This document shows, piece after piece, positions 11,932 through 21,859 of a stretch of DNA of 64,000 bases; the first letter of the stretch is position 1; every line of letters starts with the position of its first letter. Source of the stretch: Gentiana macrophylla. Taxonomy: Eukaryota > Streptophyta > Magnoliopsida > Gentianales > Gentianaceae. A program made the position numbers and the translations under genes. Below the pieces are notes generated by a model. It searched no databases. It had not been told where the DNA came from and was given only the letters and a program-made list of their open reading frames with translations. The stretch spans positions 60,023,852 through 60,087,851 of the forward strand of contig CM047815.1 in assembly GCA_026214975.1 (NCBI GenBank). The letters are read 5' to 3'.

Positions 11932-14900
11932 GAACATAATTGTAAAATAGTTATGTTTTTAATAACTAGACAAACTAATAAATGATGTTTCTTTAAATTT
12001 TTAGACTTCCAAAACTTCCAAACAAATTGGAACGGAGAGAGTAAGTAACTACGACATTTTCATTGATGAAATTTAAGACAATTTTGAAAAGCATATGGAG
12101 TTTACTACTTGATTTTTTTAGGGATTTCGTGGAGACCACACAAATATTTCGAGCATCACAATTGCTAAAAACGAACATATGCAGTGTATATATATACTAC
12201 CTAACACCACCTTTTTAAATGATATTTTTTTTAAGAGAAAAAACATCCCTCGTATGGATATTTTGTAAATTACTTGAGCGTCACCCATGATGACAATGAT
12301 GAGTAACATTTGCATCAATAATGTTAATTTATATAACGAAAATCAACCCGGGTGACATCTCCATCATTTTTCTTAACATGAAGTGTGTTGAGAACAACTT
12401 TGTGTTTCCAATAATCAATAAAATATACGTTGTGGGAAGTACTTTTATGGTACCAATACGACCTCATTTATTTGTTATATGAGATCGATCACGGTTATTT
12501 TATGAATAATATCAAATATCCATAGATATCTGCAGGGTGGACCCGAGCATATCCGTGTGAGAGAGAGGTAAATGTTAAGAACTTTACTCGCATTCTAATT
12601 ATGGAAAAGGTATGGATAAAGAAAATTTGTAATGGATATGGTACGGATATTGTCAAACCCGTACACATTATCACCCTTAGATAAGATGAAAGTAAAAGAT
12701 TTTATACCTTTATCCTTGTCCGAAATCATATATGACCGGATATGAGTTTAAAACAAATTTGAAAAGCATATGCAAAAAGGAAAAGAAAAAGAAAAAGAAG
12801 AGGAAGGCAGTGAAGGAAGGTTAGACACGTAGTTCACTTGAAGAATTTAGCTAAGGGTCTTTCGGTGGGAGTTTTTTTATTTTTTTATTTTTAATTTAAC
12901 TTAACACTGAACAGTCGTATTTTTTTTTTTTTTTTTTTTTTTTTGTGAATTTTATTGTTATGAGGTTTTAACAAGAAGGAATTAGGTGCTATGGTTTCCT
13001 AAAATTTATTAAGCGGATTGGACTGTCTTTTGTGTTTTCTTTTTCTATATAATAAAAAGAAAAATGTTGGACACGGATTTGGGTAGGAAACAATTTTAAT
13101 TTGTTGTGAATTCTGAGTCCCCACAGTTGCCAATGGGAATCTCCGCCTCCCAATATATTATTCTTTGTGTCACATTATTATACTCCTCCGTTAAAGTAAT
13201 ATAAGTCATTTTTATTATTTCACACAGCTTGATTTAAACGTAATAAATGAGTTAGTTTTTAATATTTCAATGCAAAATATTGTATTGTTTTCTTGGACTG
13301 ACTACTAATATTACATTGTTTAGTGTAAAAGTGAAAAACAATTCATTGTTTTGTGAGAAAGACTTATATTTTGGGACACCACTAAAAAACTAAAATGACT
13401 TATATTACGGGACGGAAGGAGTATGTTTTAATAGTTATTATTAATTAAAGAATATTTTATCAATAAAGGATTTCCATGTATTTTTACCATTTGTATGTTT
13501 TGAACACATCTAAATTATATTAATTCCATTATTATTATTATTATAAGTTACGTTATATAAGTCAGCATATATAGATTGCGTTTTGATAACTCCCTAGCTC
13601 ATACATTTACGTGCAATATCTCAAATGATAGAACATGATATGCTCTGGCCCTATTTTTTAAAGGACCCAATAAATGCTGCCTTCATTTTTCATCAGTCTG
13701 TGGGGTTTATGATTATTCCAAGTTGAGGGGCTTGGATGTAGGCATATCACACATGGGACCTCGATCCCCGCCGGTGCAAGGTGTACTGATTCTCCGACGT
13801 GCGATTGAAGCGGTGTCGTTTGATCCAAACGACGCCGCCTCGACGCTTATGTAAAAAAAAAAAAAAAAAAAAAAGCGATTGAAATCAGCGTCGTTTGGAT
13901 CGAAACGACACCGTTTTCGTCTTGTTTGTCGGGCAGCCGTGCAAGCTTGCACCATTGGGGATCTTTTCCCATCACACATGACAACAACTAGTGAACATTA
14001 CATTATGCACCAAGAAACAAAGGAGAAAAGTCTTGGTAGACATTTTAATATTCCTAAAAAAAAAAAAGACACAATTCTTAGATACTATATCCGTCTAAAA
14101 ATATAAGTCCATTAAGTACTGTTAATGGAATTTAAATAAAAAAATTTAAGTTGGTTATATGCCAATAATTTTAATAATAAAACTTTAAACTAACATTTGA
14201 GTGTTATTAATGTAATAATCGTAAATTAGTGAAAAATGAGTAAATATATAATAAATGAGAGGTCTAATGAAAATAATAATAAATGTTTCATTGCTATTCA
14301 AATTGAAATTGTATTATAGGATAAAACCAAAAATATAAATTGACTTATATTTTTGGATAAATATAGTACTTTAGACAAATTTTACTTGTATAAAAATTGT
14401 ATCAAATGGTATAAATTACAGATCTCGGTTCTGGTATCTCACATACGATAAAAATATATTATGTGAAAAAATTATAGATGAAATGTTAGAATGTACGTCA
14501 ATTGATATATCATATTCTTACAATGTTGGTTGCTACATAAAATATTTCAGCAAAATTATTTACTTCTTGACCTCCCAATTAAGGAATACAAAAAGTTAAT
14601 TAGCCACATTATTTTAATTGCATTCTCTTTAGCTATACACATTAATTAAATCTGTACTTTATCATTATTATGAATCAAATTTTAAATTGGTATAATGATG
14701 AGTAATAATACAACATGATACAATGTAATGATAAATAAACAAATATAATGATAATTATCTACTAGAATATAAGGGAAGTCTGTAATTGGTACGTATGCAA
14801 TCATCAAACTTCATATAAAATTCTCCTTGGCGTTACACCAAACGAGAACTAATTAAACGTGCAAATTAAGCAAAGAAAATAAATTGCTGAAAAAATAAAA

Positions 14901-15481
14901 ATAAAAAATAAAAAATAAAATATTATTACCTTGCTCGGAATCCTCCTGTTATAGAACACAGAACTTTCATCGCCATAAGGCAGCGATTGATTATAAGAAG
15001 GATTTGCATGAACATAAATTGTGTAAAGTCCATTATGCCCTTTGAAGAACAATTCCCATAATGGAGATAACGGCAAAGCACCTTTCGTCAAGAACATGAA
15101 AGCGACCTTTGGCACTCTCTTGAATGGGAACTCTTGAATTTTAGGGGCCATTGAAGCTCTCCATAATAACTCTTTATCACTCATGTTATGCATAATGCTC
15201 GGCGGCTTTATGTATTCCTTAAGGCTAGATCTTTCCGGCACCAGCGACGGCGGCGGCGGAGGTGGCGGTGGAAGTAATTGGGGATGAATTGAAACAGAGA
15301 TGGAGCTATCATTAAGTTTCAAGTTAAGAAAAATAATGTTGTAATGATAAAAAAGACAGTAGGATATTGTTAAACAAATTCCAAGGCTAAGAAACGTATA
15401 GACAAGTAATTGGAAGGGTGGATTAAAGATTCTTGGAAATAAAATTGCTGTGTTTATATTTTGCTCCTTCATGATCAGCAC
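10686..15481 (-). CDS. Glycosyltransferase family 14 (core-2/I-branching, DUF266) protein
   Basis: Exons 15,481-14,930 and 11,333-10,686 on the minus strand; GT-AG intron 14,929-11,334; 399 residues, the usual family size. It is probably a Golgi type II membrane enzyme: a membrane segment at residues 24-48 ([20 protein letters not shown]), a stem with eight prolines in a row at 71-78, then the GT14 Branch domain from about 125 ([20 protein letters not shown]). The exon junction gives NRRIPSK-EVKWGE, then [47 protein letters not shown] and [10 protein letters not shown], all conserved in the family. The donor is AAG|GTAATA and the acceptor TATACAG|GAAG, joined in phase 0. No breaks are seen. 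The first ATG was chosen; Met4 in the same frame is possible. Plant members are thought to act on cell-wall glycans, but the substrate is not shown by the sequence. Confidence 0.93.
11692..12043. mobile_element. Mariner/Stowaway-type MITE in GT14 intron
   Basis: Ends are TACTCCCTCTGTCCTAAATT and, inverted, TACTCTCTCCGTTCCAATTT, the CTCCCTCCGT-type termini of Tc1/mariner MITEs with a TA target. Inside, a stretch of about 30 bases (AACTAGACAAACTAATAAAT...) occurs twice, around 11,848 and 11,962, separated by a long A run. Confidence 0.85.
12044..13180. other. GT14 intron sequence without recognised features
   Basis: AT-rich intron sequence with a T run near 12,920-12,945 and a GA-rich stretch near 12,775-12,810. 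I see no coding segment or defined repeat. Confidence 0.6.
13181..13423. mobile_element. Mariner/Stowaway-type MITE in GT14 intron
   Basis: Left end TACTCCTCCGTTAAAGTAAT; right end inverted TACTCCTTCCGTCCCGTAAT; both continue ATAAGTCATTT. TA flanks both sides. Length 243 bases, no coding capacity. Confidence 0.88.
13811..13913. repeat. Inverted repeat around a poly-A loop
   Basis: The left arm 13,811-13,835 (CGGTGTCGTTTGATCCAAAC then GACGC) and right arm 13,888-13,913 (GCGTCGTTTGGATCGAAACG then ACACCG) are complementary apart from one extra base. The loop holds over 20 A. Each arm is itself close to a palindrome (GTCGTTTG-ATC-CAAACGAC), so a cruciform or two small hairpins can also form. GCGATTGAA precedes the inner core on both sides. 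Confidence 0.8.
14083..14368. mobile_element. Mariner-type MITE in GT14 intron
   Basis: Left end TACTATATCCGTCTAAAAAT; right end inverted TACTATATTTATCCAAAAAT; both continue ATAAGTC. The termini are more diverged than in the other two, so it is probably the oldest of the three intronic copies. Confidence 0.8.
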
Positions 15482-15990
15482 AGAACACTCTGGAAAAAAG
15501 AAAAGAAATAGTAATTGAATCTTAAAGCAGTTAGAAATTAAGATTTTGAAGAAAAATAGGATTCAGGAGAAAGAGATAAACTTTTTTTGAAAAAATAAAA
15601 AATAAAAAAAATCATGAGAAAGAGAGACGGCCGGGTGCGACTATTATATTAAGAACAAAAAGAAAAAGATATTGAGCATATGTAGAAAGAGAGACGGGCG
15701 TAATACTTTTCCATGTTTAGGAAGGAAACACAGCAACTCTTTCTCAAAACAGAACAGGGAAAGGAAAACAAAACACGGTTCAAAAAAACACAAAAATGTA
15801 AAATAAAAGAACTTGGTCAGGGGAGTTGAATCCGAAGGAGGACTTAGTTCGACAAGTGTTCAACAAAAATTCAACTCACTTAAATCGTTTGAAAATCAAA
15901 TCATGTTAAATAAATTATTGATTCTTTGTTGATAGTGATTAACTACGATTTCAATTAATTAATTGTGTTTACAATTCATATTTTGTTAGG
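15482..15990. other. Upstream region of the GT14 gene
   Basis: A-rich sequence between the GT14 start codon and the TIR element that begins near 16,000. It should contain the promoter and 5' leader. I see no clear TATA box at a usual distance and no ORF of note. Confidence 0.4.
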
Positions 15991-16172
15991 GTAAATGTTC
16001 AAAACAACACATATTAGACTTAATTAGACAAATAGGACATTAAGGAATCTTATTTGTTTATAAAGACATAATATTGTTACATGGACTAATATACCCTCCA
16101 TTAATGAATAGTAAACAGACGCTCAAATTTTTGGAACAATAAAGCAGGCGCTTCATTGCTGTGTGTCTTCTC

Positions 16173-16203
<31 letters not shown>

Positions 16204-16339
16204 TTTTATTCGTTGCTGTGTGTCTTCCTCTTTATTTTTCTTTTCTTTTCTTCTTTTAATTATTATTTTTATTTTATGGATGTTAAAAGGTTTTTTTCGG
16301 GATGCTAAAAGTTTTTTAGTGGACCACCGCGATGAATTG

Positions 16340-17775
16340 ATCACCCCGATAAAACGACCACCTCAATGAAGTGACACCGCGATGCAGAGACACCGCATTG
16401 ACCACCGCGATGCAGTGACCACCCCGATGCAACGACCACCGTGATGCTGTGACCACCCCCGATGCATTGACCACCGCGATGCATTGACCACCTCGATGCA
16501 GAGACACCGCGATGAAGTGACACCGCAATGCAGAGACGCCACGATGAAATGACACCGTATTGCAGAGACGCCGCGATGAAGTGACACCGCGATGAAATGA
16601 CACCGTATTGCAGAGACGCCGCGATGAAGTGACACCGAGATGAAATGACACCGCGATGAAATGACACCGCGAGAAAATGACACCGCGATGCAAAGACGCC
16701 ACGATGCAGTGACCACCCTCGATGCAGAGACACCGCGATGCATTGACCACCCCGATACAGAGACGCCTGCAGAGACGCTGCGATGCAGAGACACCTCCAA
16801 TGCAGTGACCATCGCAATGCATTGACCACCGCGATGCATTGACCACCGATGTAGTGACACCCCTGAGGCAGAGACGCCACGATGCAGAGACGCCTCAATG
16901 AAGTGACACCGCAATACATTGACCACCCTAGATCCATTGACCACCGCGATGCAATGGCCACCCCCGATGCAGAGACACCGCGATGCAGTGACACCCCTGA
17001 GGCAGAGACGCCGTGATGCAGAGACGCCTCGATGAAGTGACACCGCAATGCATTGACCACCCCGATGCAGTGGCCACCCCGATGCAGAGACACCGCGATG
17101 CAAAGATGCCCACCCCGACGCGTTGACCACCCCGATCTGAGACGCGCCGCGATGCATAGACACCTTCAATGCAGTGACCATCGCGATGCATTGACCACCC
17201 CGATGCAGAGACGCCATGATGCAGTGACCACCCCTGATGCAGAGACACCGCGATGCAGAGATGCCGTGATGCTGTGACCACCCCTGATACAGAGACGCAT
17301 GCAGAGACGCTGCGATGTAGAGACACCTCCAATGCAGTGACCATCGCGATGCATTGACCACCGCGATGCATTGACCACCGCGATGCAGTGACACCCCAGA
17401 GGCAGAGACACCTCGATGAAGTGACACCGCGATGCATTGCCCACCCCAGATCCATTGACCACCACGATGCAATGGCCACCCCCGATGCAGAGACACCGCG
17501 ATGCAGTGACCACCTCCGATGCAGAGACACCGCGATGCAATGGCCACCCGATGCAGAGACACCGCGATGCAGTGACCGCCCCCGATGCAGTGACCACCCT
17601 CGATACAGAGACGCCGCGATGTAGAGACACCTCCAATGCAGTGACCATCGCGATGCATTGACCACCCTCAATCTATTTACCACCCCGATGCAGAGACACC
17701 GCGATGCAGTGACCACCCCGATGCAGAGACACCGCGATGAAGTGACGCCGCGATGCAGAGACACCGTAATGAAGA
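16340..17775. repeat. Variable 16-18-bp minisatellite, roughly 80 units
   Basis: Tandem units of the types GATGCAGAGACACCGC (16), GATGCATTGACCACCGC (17) and GATGCAGTGACCACCCC (17), with variants carrying AAGTGA and ACGCC. It is GC-rich amid AT-rich DNA. Because unit lengths are mixed and few units contain stops on the minus strand, it yields several long false frames there (up to 431 codons, rich in Ser, His, Arg and Gly). Larger blocks of 150-400 bases also recur within the array, for example around 16,700-16,960 and 17,270-17,480, which implies higher-order duplication. Confidence 0.93.
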
Positions 17776-17875
17776 TTGGGCAATTGAAACCAAACAGGAA
17801 CCTCAGAGTTGGTATCCATACTAAAATAAAAAAAACTCAGGCATCCTTTTAAGCAAAAGAGACCCGTGATATCAA

Positions 17876-18085
17876 CATTTTATGCAGTGACATCGGCAAT
17901 CATATGTGCAATGATATCAACATTTTATGTAGTGACATCGGCAATCATATATGCGTTACATCAACAATTTATACAGTGACATCGGCAATCAAATATGCAA
18001 TAACATCAACATTTTATGTAGTGACATCGGCAATCATATATGCGTGACATCGAAAATCAAATATGTAGTGACATTAACATTTTAA
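17876..18085. repeat. Tandem repeats of a CAGTGACATCGGCAATCATA motif
   Basis: Several units of about 57 bases alternate GTGACATCGGCAATCATAT with ATATCAACATTTTATG. The GCAGTGAC core is shared with the adjacent minisatellite. Related copies recur at 19,790-19,870 and single motifs near 18,300, 18,850 and 18,900. The repeats therefore lie on both sides of the captured XH fragment. Confidence 0.85.
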
Positions 18086-18341
18086 TTCCACACCCAGGTG
18101 GTAAATTTACTCAAAATTCAAGCTTTTTCAGTTGGATCCATTTAACGGCAGCAACTCTATGCCTAAGGTCAGTTTCCTTCATTACCATTAATTATGTATC
18201 TTTTTCTTTCAAATTTTCTTGGTTTTTCCTGTAGATCTCCATGAGAGAGAATCTTTCATCTATGTCACTAGGTGAAAATTAATGTACATGTACAATGACA
18301 CTACGATGCAGTGACATGTGAAGATGAAGTGACATTTGAAT

Positions 18342-18790
18342 TAGGGTTGTAAGTGAGTCGAGCTACTTGTGAGCTACTCGTACTCGGCTCACAAGAGATT
18401 TTGACTCGATTCAATTTTTGAGTTCAAGCTCGAGTCGATCTACTCGAATAATTAACCGAGCCGATCTCGAGTATTAAAATATAGTAATCGAGTACCTCGC
18501 GAGCTAATCGAGCTTCATTAAATAATCATTTAAATAAATATATTTATTAAGTTTATTATAAAATATTGTTTATTATAATTCAAAAAGTATTATTCGAGTC
18601 GAGCTCGATCTTGTTATATTTTATTAAAAACTAAATGAATTCTAAAGAAACAATCGAGCATACGAGCCGAGTCAAGTACTTAGCAAGTCGAGTTCGATCT
18701 TGTCTTTTTATGGCTCGATCGAGCCCAAACTTTTTTAGTCGAGGCGAGCCCTATGGAGTATCGACTCGACTCGGCTCGATTACACCCCTA
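18342..18790. mobile_element. hAT-type MITE with perfect 8-bp target duplication
   Basis: Termini TAGGGTTGTAA and TTACACCCCTA (inverted TAGGGGTGTAA) with ATTTGAAT at 18,334-18,341 and again at 18,791-18,798. The inside is a chain of GAGCCGAG/CTCGAGT words. The 8-bp duplication is diagnostic of hAT. It sits inside the repeat-bearing part of the Pack-type element, so it arrived later. Confidence 0.93.
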
Positions 18791-19094
18791 ATTTGAATGA
18801 CATTACACTTATTTTATAAAGTTACCGAATTTGTGTATTAAATTGTATATGCAATGACATCAATGCCACTGCATCAATTCTCTAATTGTAAATGTAGTGA
18901 CATCAATGTCACTGCATCAATTCTCAAATGATCGTAAATTTCGGATGTTAAAAAACATGAGCATAATTATTCAAACAAGGGGTAAAGAGGTAAACAATGC
19001 AAAACAAAGGGGCTTTTTTTCGAAACAAAAACTTTCAATTAATGGATAACAAAGCAGTCACTTCATAAACATTTAAGGAGAGATTTTCTGGTGA

Positions 19095-19463
19095 TTTGGT
19101 CTTACTCCTGCTAGCATATTTTGGTCCATTAAATATTGCAAGTTTAGCAAAAATGCAGGGCTCGGTTCTATTTCTCCCATCGTTTTAATTCCAACATTTG
19201 TTCCACCGGGAAGGGTTTCAAAAACCTGTATACTCATCAGTGTTTGGAAATTTGCTTCTTTCTTTACTCTTTAGAATTAACAAAAGAACTTAAAGTATGC
19301 ATACATTCGATCGTATTGAGTTAAAATGCTTACATTTATCAGTTCCCTCCGCGCATCCTGAAGCTCATTGTTCAACTCCTGTCACTCCATCTATTTCTTC
19401 ATTCCTTTCTTCCAACTCTTGAGACAACTGTGGGATCGCGTCTTTAACTTCGTGAGCTTTCGA
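19095..19463 (-). pseudogene. Captured fragment of an XH-domain protein (FDM/IDN2-like)
   Basis: Two exon pieces on the minus strand. 19,463-19,334 encodes a coiled-coil tail, SKAHEVKDAIPQLSQELEER, then, after one frame shift near 19,380, ELNNELQDARRELIN. It ends at a good donor (AAAT|GTAAGC). After an intron, 19,225-19,095 follows TATACAG| and reads VFETLPGGTNVGIKTMGEIE. The patterns NxELQxARxELI and G[IV]KxMGE[IL] are the entry to the XH domain of FDM/IDN2 proteins, partners in RNA-directed DNA methylation. Only this junction of coiled coil and XH start is present; XS domain, zinc finger and the rest of XH are missing. The retained intron argues for capture at the DNA level. The identification rests on recalled family patterns. 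Confidence 0.6.
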
Positions 19464-19739
19464 CTGCAACAAATATATTTTCCAGCTTAGGAAATTAAAG
19501 GGAAAATAACAGAAAATTTGACTGCTGCAATGCTGTAGAATTCAACATGAGGAAAATCATTATATATGTTACTTCAATATGGGGATATGATGCCCTACAA
19601 ACACTATTTTTATAGCAAAAGATGAGCAGAATCAAAATTCAAGAGGGAATTGCTAAATTAATGGCATGTGAGTTCGGTAAAAGCAAGATCATGTAGCATT
19701 AATAAACTTGTATTTATACCTTGCCCTATTTCTTTAGCG

Positions 19740-19915
19740 TTTAAAAAAAAATCACGTCCAGAAAAAAAAAAAAAAAACTGTGAACACCATTGTAGTGACA
19801 TCAACATTTTATACAGTGACATCGATAATCATATATGCAGTAGCATCAACATTTTATGCAGTGACCAGCCTCCCCAGTAACTCCTGGGCCTTCTTTTCAG
19901 CCTTCCTCTTCACAT
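19740..19915. repeat. Second copy of the CAGTGACATC repeats plus a possible small exon
   Basis: 19,790-19,870 repeats GTAGTGACATCAACATTTTA and related words also seen at 17.9-18.1 kb. Just to the right, on the minus strand after an acceptor-like TTTATGCAG, lies an open stretch reading TKYVKRKAEKKAQELLGRL. That may be a third captured exon, but I cannot name its source. Confidence 0.5.
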
Positions 19916-20184
19916 ATTTTGTTCTGCATAAAATAACGAGCAAAACTCACTCTGCTACAAAAATAAAAACACAAGTAAACTGTACTTCTTTCATCATACA
20001 AACAATAACAATAACAATAATCAGAGAGATTAAAAAGAAAACACCCAAAATTTATTAGATCATTTTCTAATGACACAACATAGTAATAAACACAGTAGAC
20101 CAACAAAGCCATGAAACCGGGTTTCATTGGTGTGTACATCTTGAGCAGAATTTGGAAGAAAAAAAATTAATCGAAAATAACAAG

Positions 20185-20574
20185 GATGAGATAAGGAAAA
20201 TCAGAGCACAATTACAAGAATATGGTAAAGTTGGTGATGCAAATGTATTTTACTGGTTTCAAAACAGGAAATCAAGAACTAAACACAAGCAACGTCAACT
20301 CCAAAACACCAAATCACGTGTTCATCATCATAATATTTCATCCACAATATCGGTTCCATCGTCTTCGTCCAAGAAATCGTCTTCTAATAATTCATCAGAA
20401 ATGTTCTTCTCTCCAATAAATCAATCATCATCCCAGCTTTGTCCATCGAATTCTTCAACTGCATCAGTAAACAACCAAACCTTCTTTTTTACTAACAATA
20501 ATGATGCAATTTGTACTGTTCCTTTCTCTCTCCCTGTTGCAATGCAACAACAAGGAGGATTTGTGGTCATGTAG
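20185..20574 (+). pseudogene. WOX: Captured WOX homeodomain fragment (WOX8/9-like)
   Basis: The frame reads DEIRKIRAQLQEYGKVGDAN then VFYWFQNRKSRTKHKQRQLQ. This is the second half of a WUSCHEL-related homeodomain: the end of helix 1/2, the loop, and recognition helix 3 with the invariant WFQN. The RAQLQEYGxVGDANVFYWFQ combination is typical of the WOX8/9 group. A Ser/Asn-rich tail follows to the stop at 20,574. Upstream the frame stays open (LEQNLEEKKLIENNK) but does not match helix 1, and there is no ATG in a plausible position, so similarity begins sharply at DEIRKIR. WOX proteins are nuclear transcription factors for stem-cell and embryo patterning. This piece lacks half the DNA-binding domain and is best read as captured exon DNA inside the TIR element. 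Confidence 0.82.
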
Positions 20575-21054
20575 GCAAACAGGTGATAATCTTTGCCCAA
20601 TGTCCATAGTAGCAAACCTGAAGCAGAATGAAGAAGCGAACTTTGAACGACGATGAAGAAGCAGATCTCGATTCGAACTATGAAGGACGAAAAAGATGCA
20701 AAACGAGGTCGGAGAATTGGAGGTGAACACCGATAGAGTGAGGTCTGAAGAAATACAATCAGAGAAAGAGAGAACTCACTTGCTAATAGTTCGCTTGATT
20801 ATATTTTGTACTGGATATTTGAGATCGGTAGCAGATTAGGATGGGGATAAGATTGGCGTAGATCCTCCAAGTCCAATGCAAGAATCCGCCCATTGAAGCT
20901 CCAAGGAAATTGACGGGTTAAGGTACAAAAGGGTAATTTAGGCAAGTTAGGCAAAATGTGTCCTTATAAACAAATAAGATTTAAGTGTGTCTTAAATGCC
21001 TATTAAGTGTTCAAATAGTCCTTATAAACAAATATCCAAATTTTATTAAATGCG

Positions 21055-21180
21055 ACTCAATTCGATTCGAGATTTTTGAGTCCGAACACGAGCCGAGCTA
21101 CTCGATTATTTGATCGAGTCGAGCTCGAGTTAGAAAAATACGCATTCAAGTAGTTTGCATGCCAATCGAGCGTAACTTTA
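21055..21180. mobile_element. Fragment related to the hAT MITE at 18.3 kb
   Basis: GAGCCGAGCTACTCG, GATCGAGTCGAGCTCGAG and CAATCGAGC words match the interior of the element at 18,342-18,790. No terminal repeats, so it is a partial copy. Confidence 0.55.
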
Positions 21181-21199
21181 TATTAATTTTTTTTTGTAA

Positions 21200-21345
21200 G
21201 AGACCACACGGTGTGGAGACACCGTGTGGCTAAATACAGACCACACAAGTTTATTCTGTATTTAAACTGTGTGGTTCTGATCGTTTCACCCGTCACTTCA
21301 CCTCAAATTCCCTCACCACACAAGTATTTTTCAAGAAAGATCCTA
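21200..21345. mobile_element. Half copy of the long-TIR MITE found at 32.9 kb
   Basis: TATTTAAACTGTGTGGTTCT, GATCGTTTCACC and CACACAAGTATTTTT are the inverted counterpart of 32,898-32,990. Only one arm is present, beside ACACGGTGTGGAGACACCGTGTG, a short perfect inverted repeat at about 21,205-21,227. Confidence 0.65.
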
Positions 21346-21561
21346 CAATCCAATTTTTAATACAAAATAAATAAACATGACATACAATTTGAATTTTTTT
21401 TTTGCAAAAAGGACAAAAAAAAAACTAGACGGACAAAAATACTCTTCTGTCATTCGTTGGAAACATCACGCATTTGCTGCTCTGAACGCTTCACCCATTT
21501 GATGCTCCTGAAGTATGAACGCTTCATCTCCTTTTTGTTCTGTTTTTTTTTAAAAGATCGG

Positions 21562-21855
21562 TTTTAAACAACCATTACTTTTGATTTAGAATTCCGATCA
21601 ACAAAAAAATTTCACCAAAAATCATATTTTTTTTGCTCTTTATTTTGAGATCTCATACGATACCCTTCCGACGTAATTTTTGAAACCCGAAAAAATATTT
21701 AAATTAATCGGAACTTTTTTCTTATAAATGACCATAACTTTTGATTTAGAACACCGATCATCAAAATCCTTTCACCAAAGATCATATTTTTTTTCTCTTC
21801 ATTTTGATCTCATATGATACCCTTTCGACGTAGATTTTGAAATCCGAATTTAATC
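21562..21855. repeat. Imperfect tandem duplication, about 155-base unit
   Basis: ACTTTTGATTTAGAA, TTTCACCAAA, ATCATATTTTTTTT and CTCATACGATACCCTT occur in the same order twice (about 21,575-21,690 and 21,728-21,845). No function seen. Confidence 0.8.
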
Positions 21856-21859
21856 GCAG

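Larger units (their letters stand above)
16000..21035. mobile_element. Non-autonomous TIR element carrying captured gene fragments (Pack-type)
   Basis: The outer parts are inverted copies of each other. At the left, 16,029-16,075 contains GACATTAAGGAATC then TTATTTGTTTATAAAGACA. At the right, read inverted from about 20,998, is GACACACTTAAATC then TTATTTGTTTATAAGGACA. Similarity extends more weakly outward. Inside lie a 1.4-kb minisatellite, dispersed copies of a CAGTGACATC motif, a hAT MITE, and fragments of two host genes with intron. No transposase is visible. The long inverted ends and captured gene DNA fit a Pack-MULE-like element. Exact ends and target duplication could not be set, so the superfamily is inferred. 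Confidence 0.65.

Noticed and set aside
14849..14929. Continuation of the GT14 first exon past IPSK
   Set aside because: The frame runs into AT-rich Phe/Ile codons after a clear donor. Family sequence continues in the exon at 11,333.
16316..17764. Long open frames of 160-431 codons on the minus strand and shorter ones on plus
   Set aside because: They are products of the 16-18-bp minisatellite. All frames give the same low-complexity peptides and none has a domain.
20152..20574. A functional small WOX gene
   Set aside because: No proper start codon, helix 1 missing, and it lies inside a TIR element.
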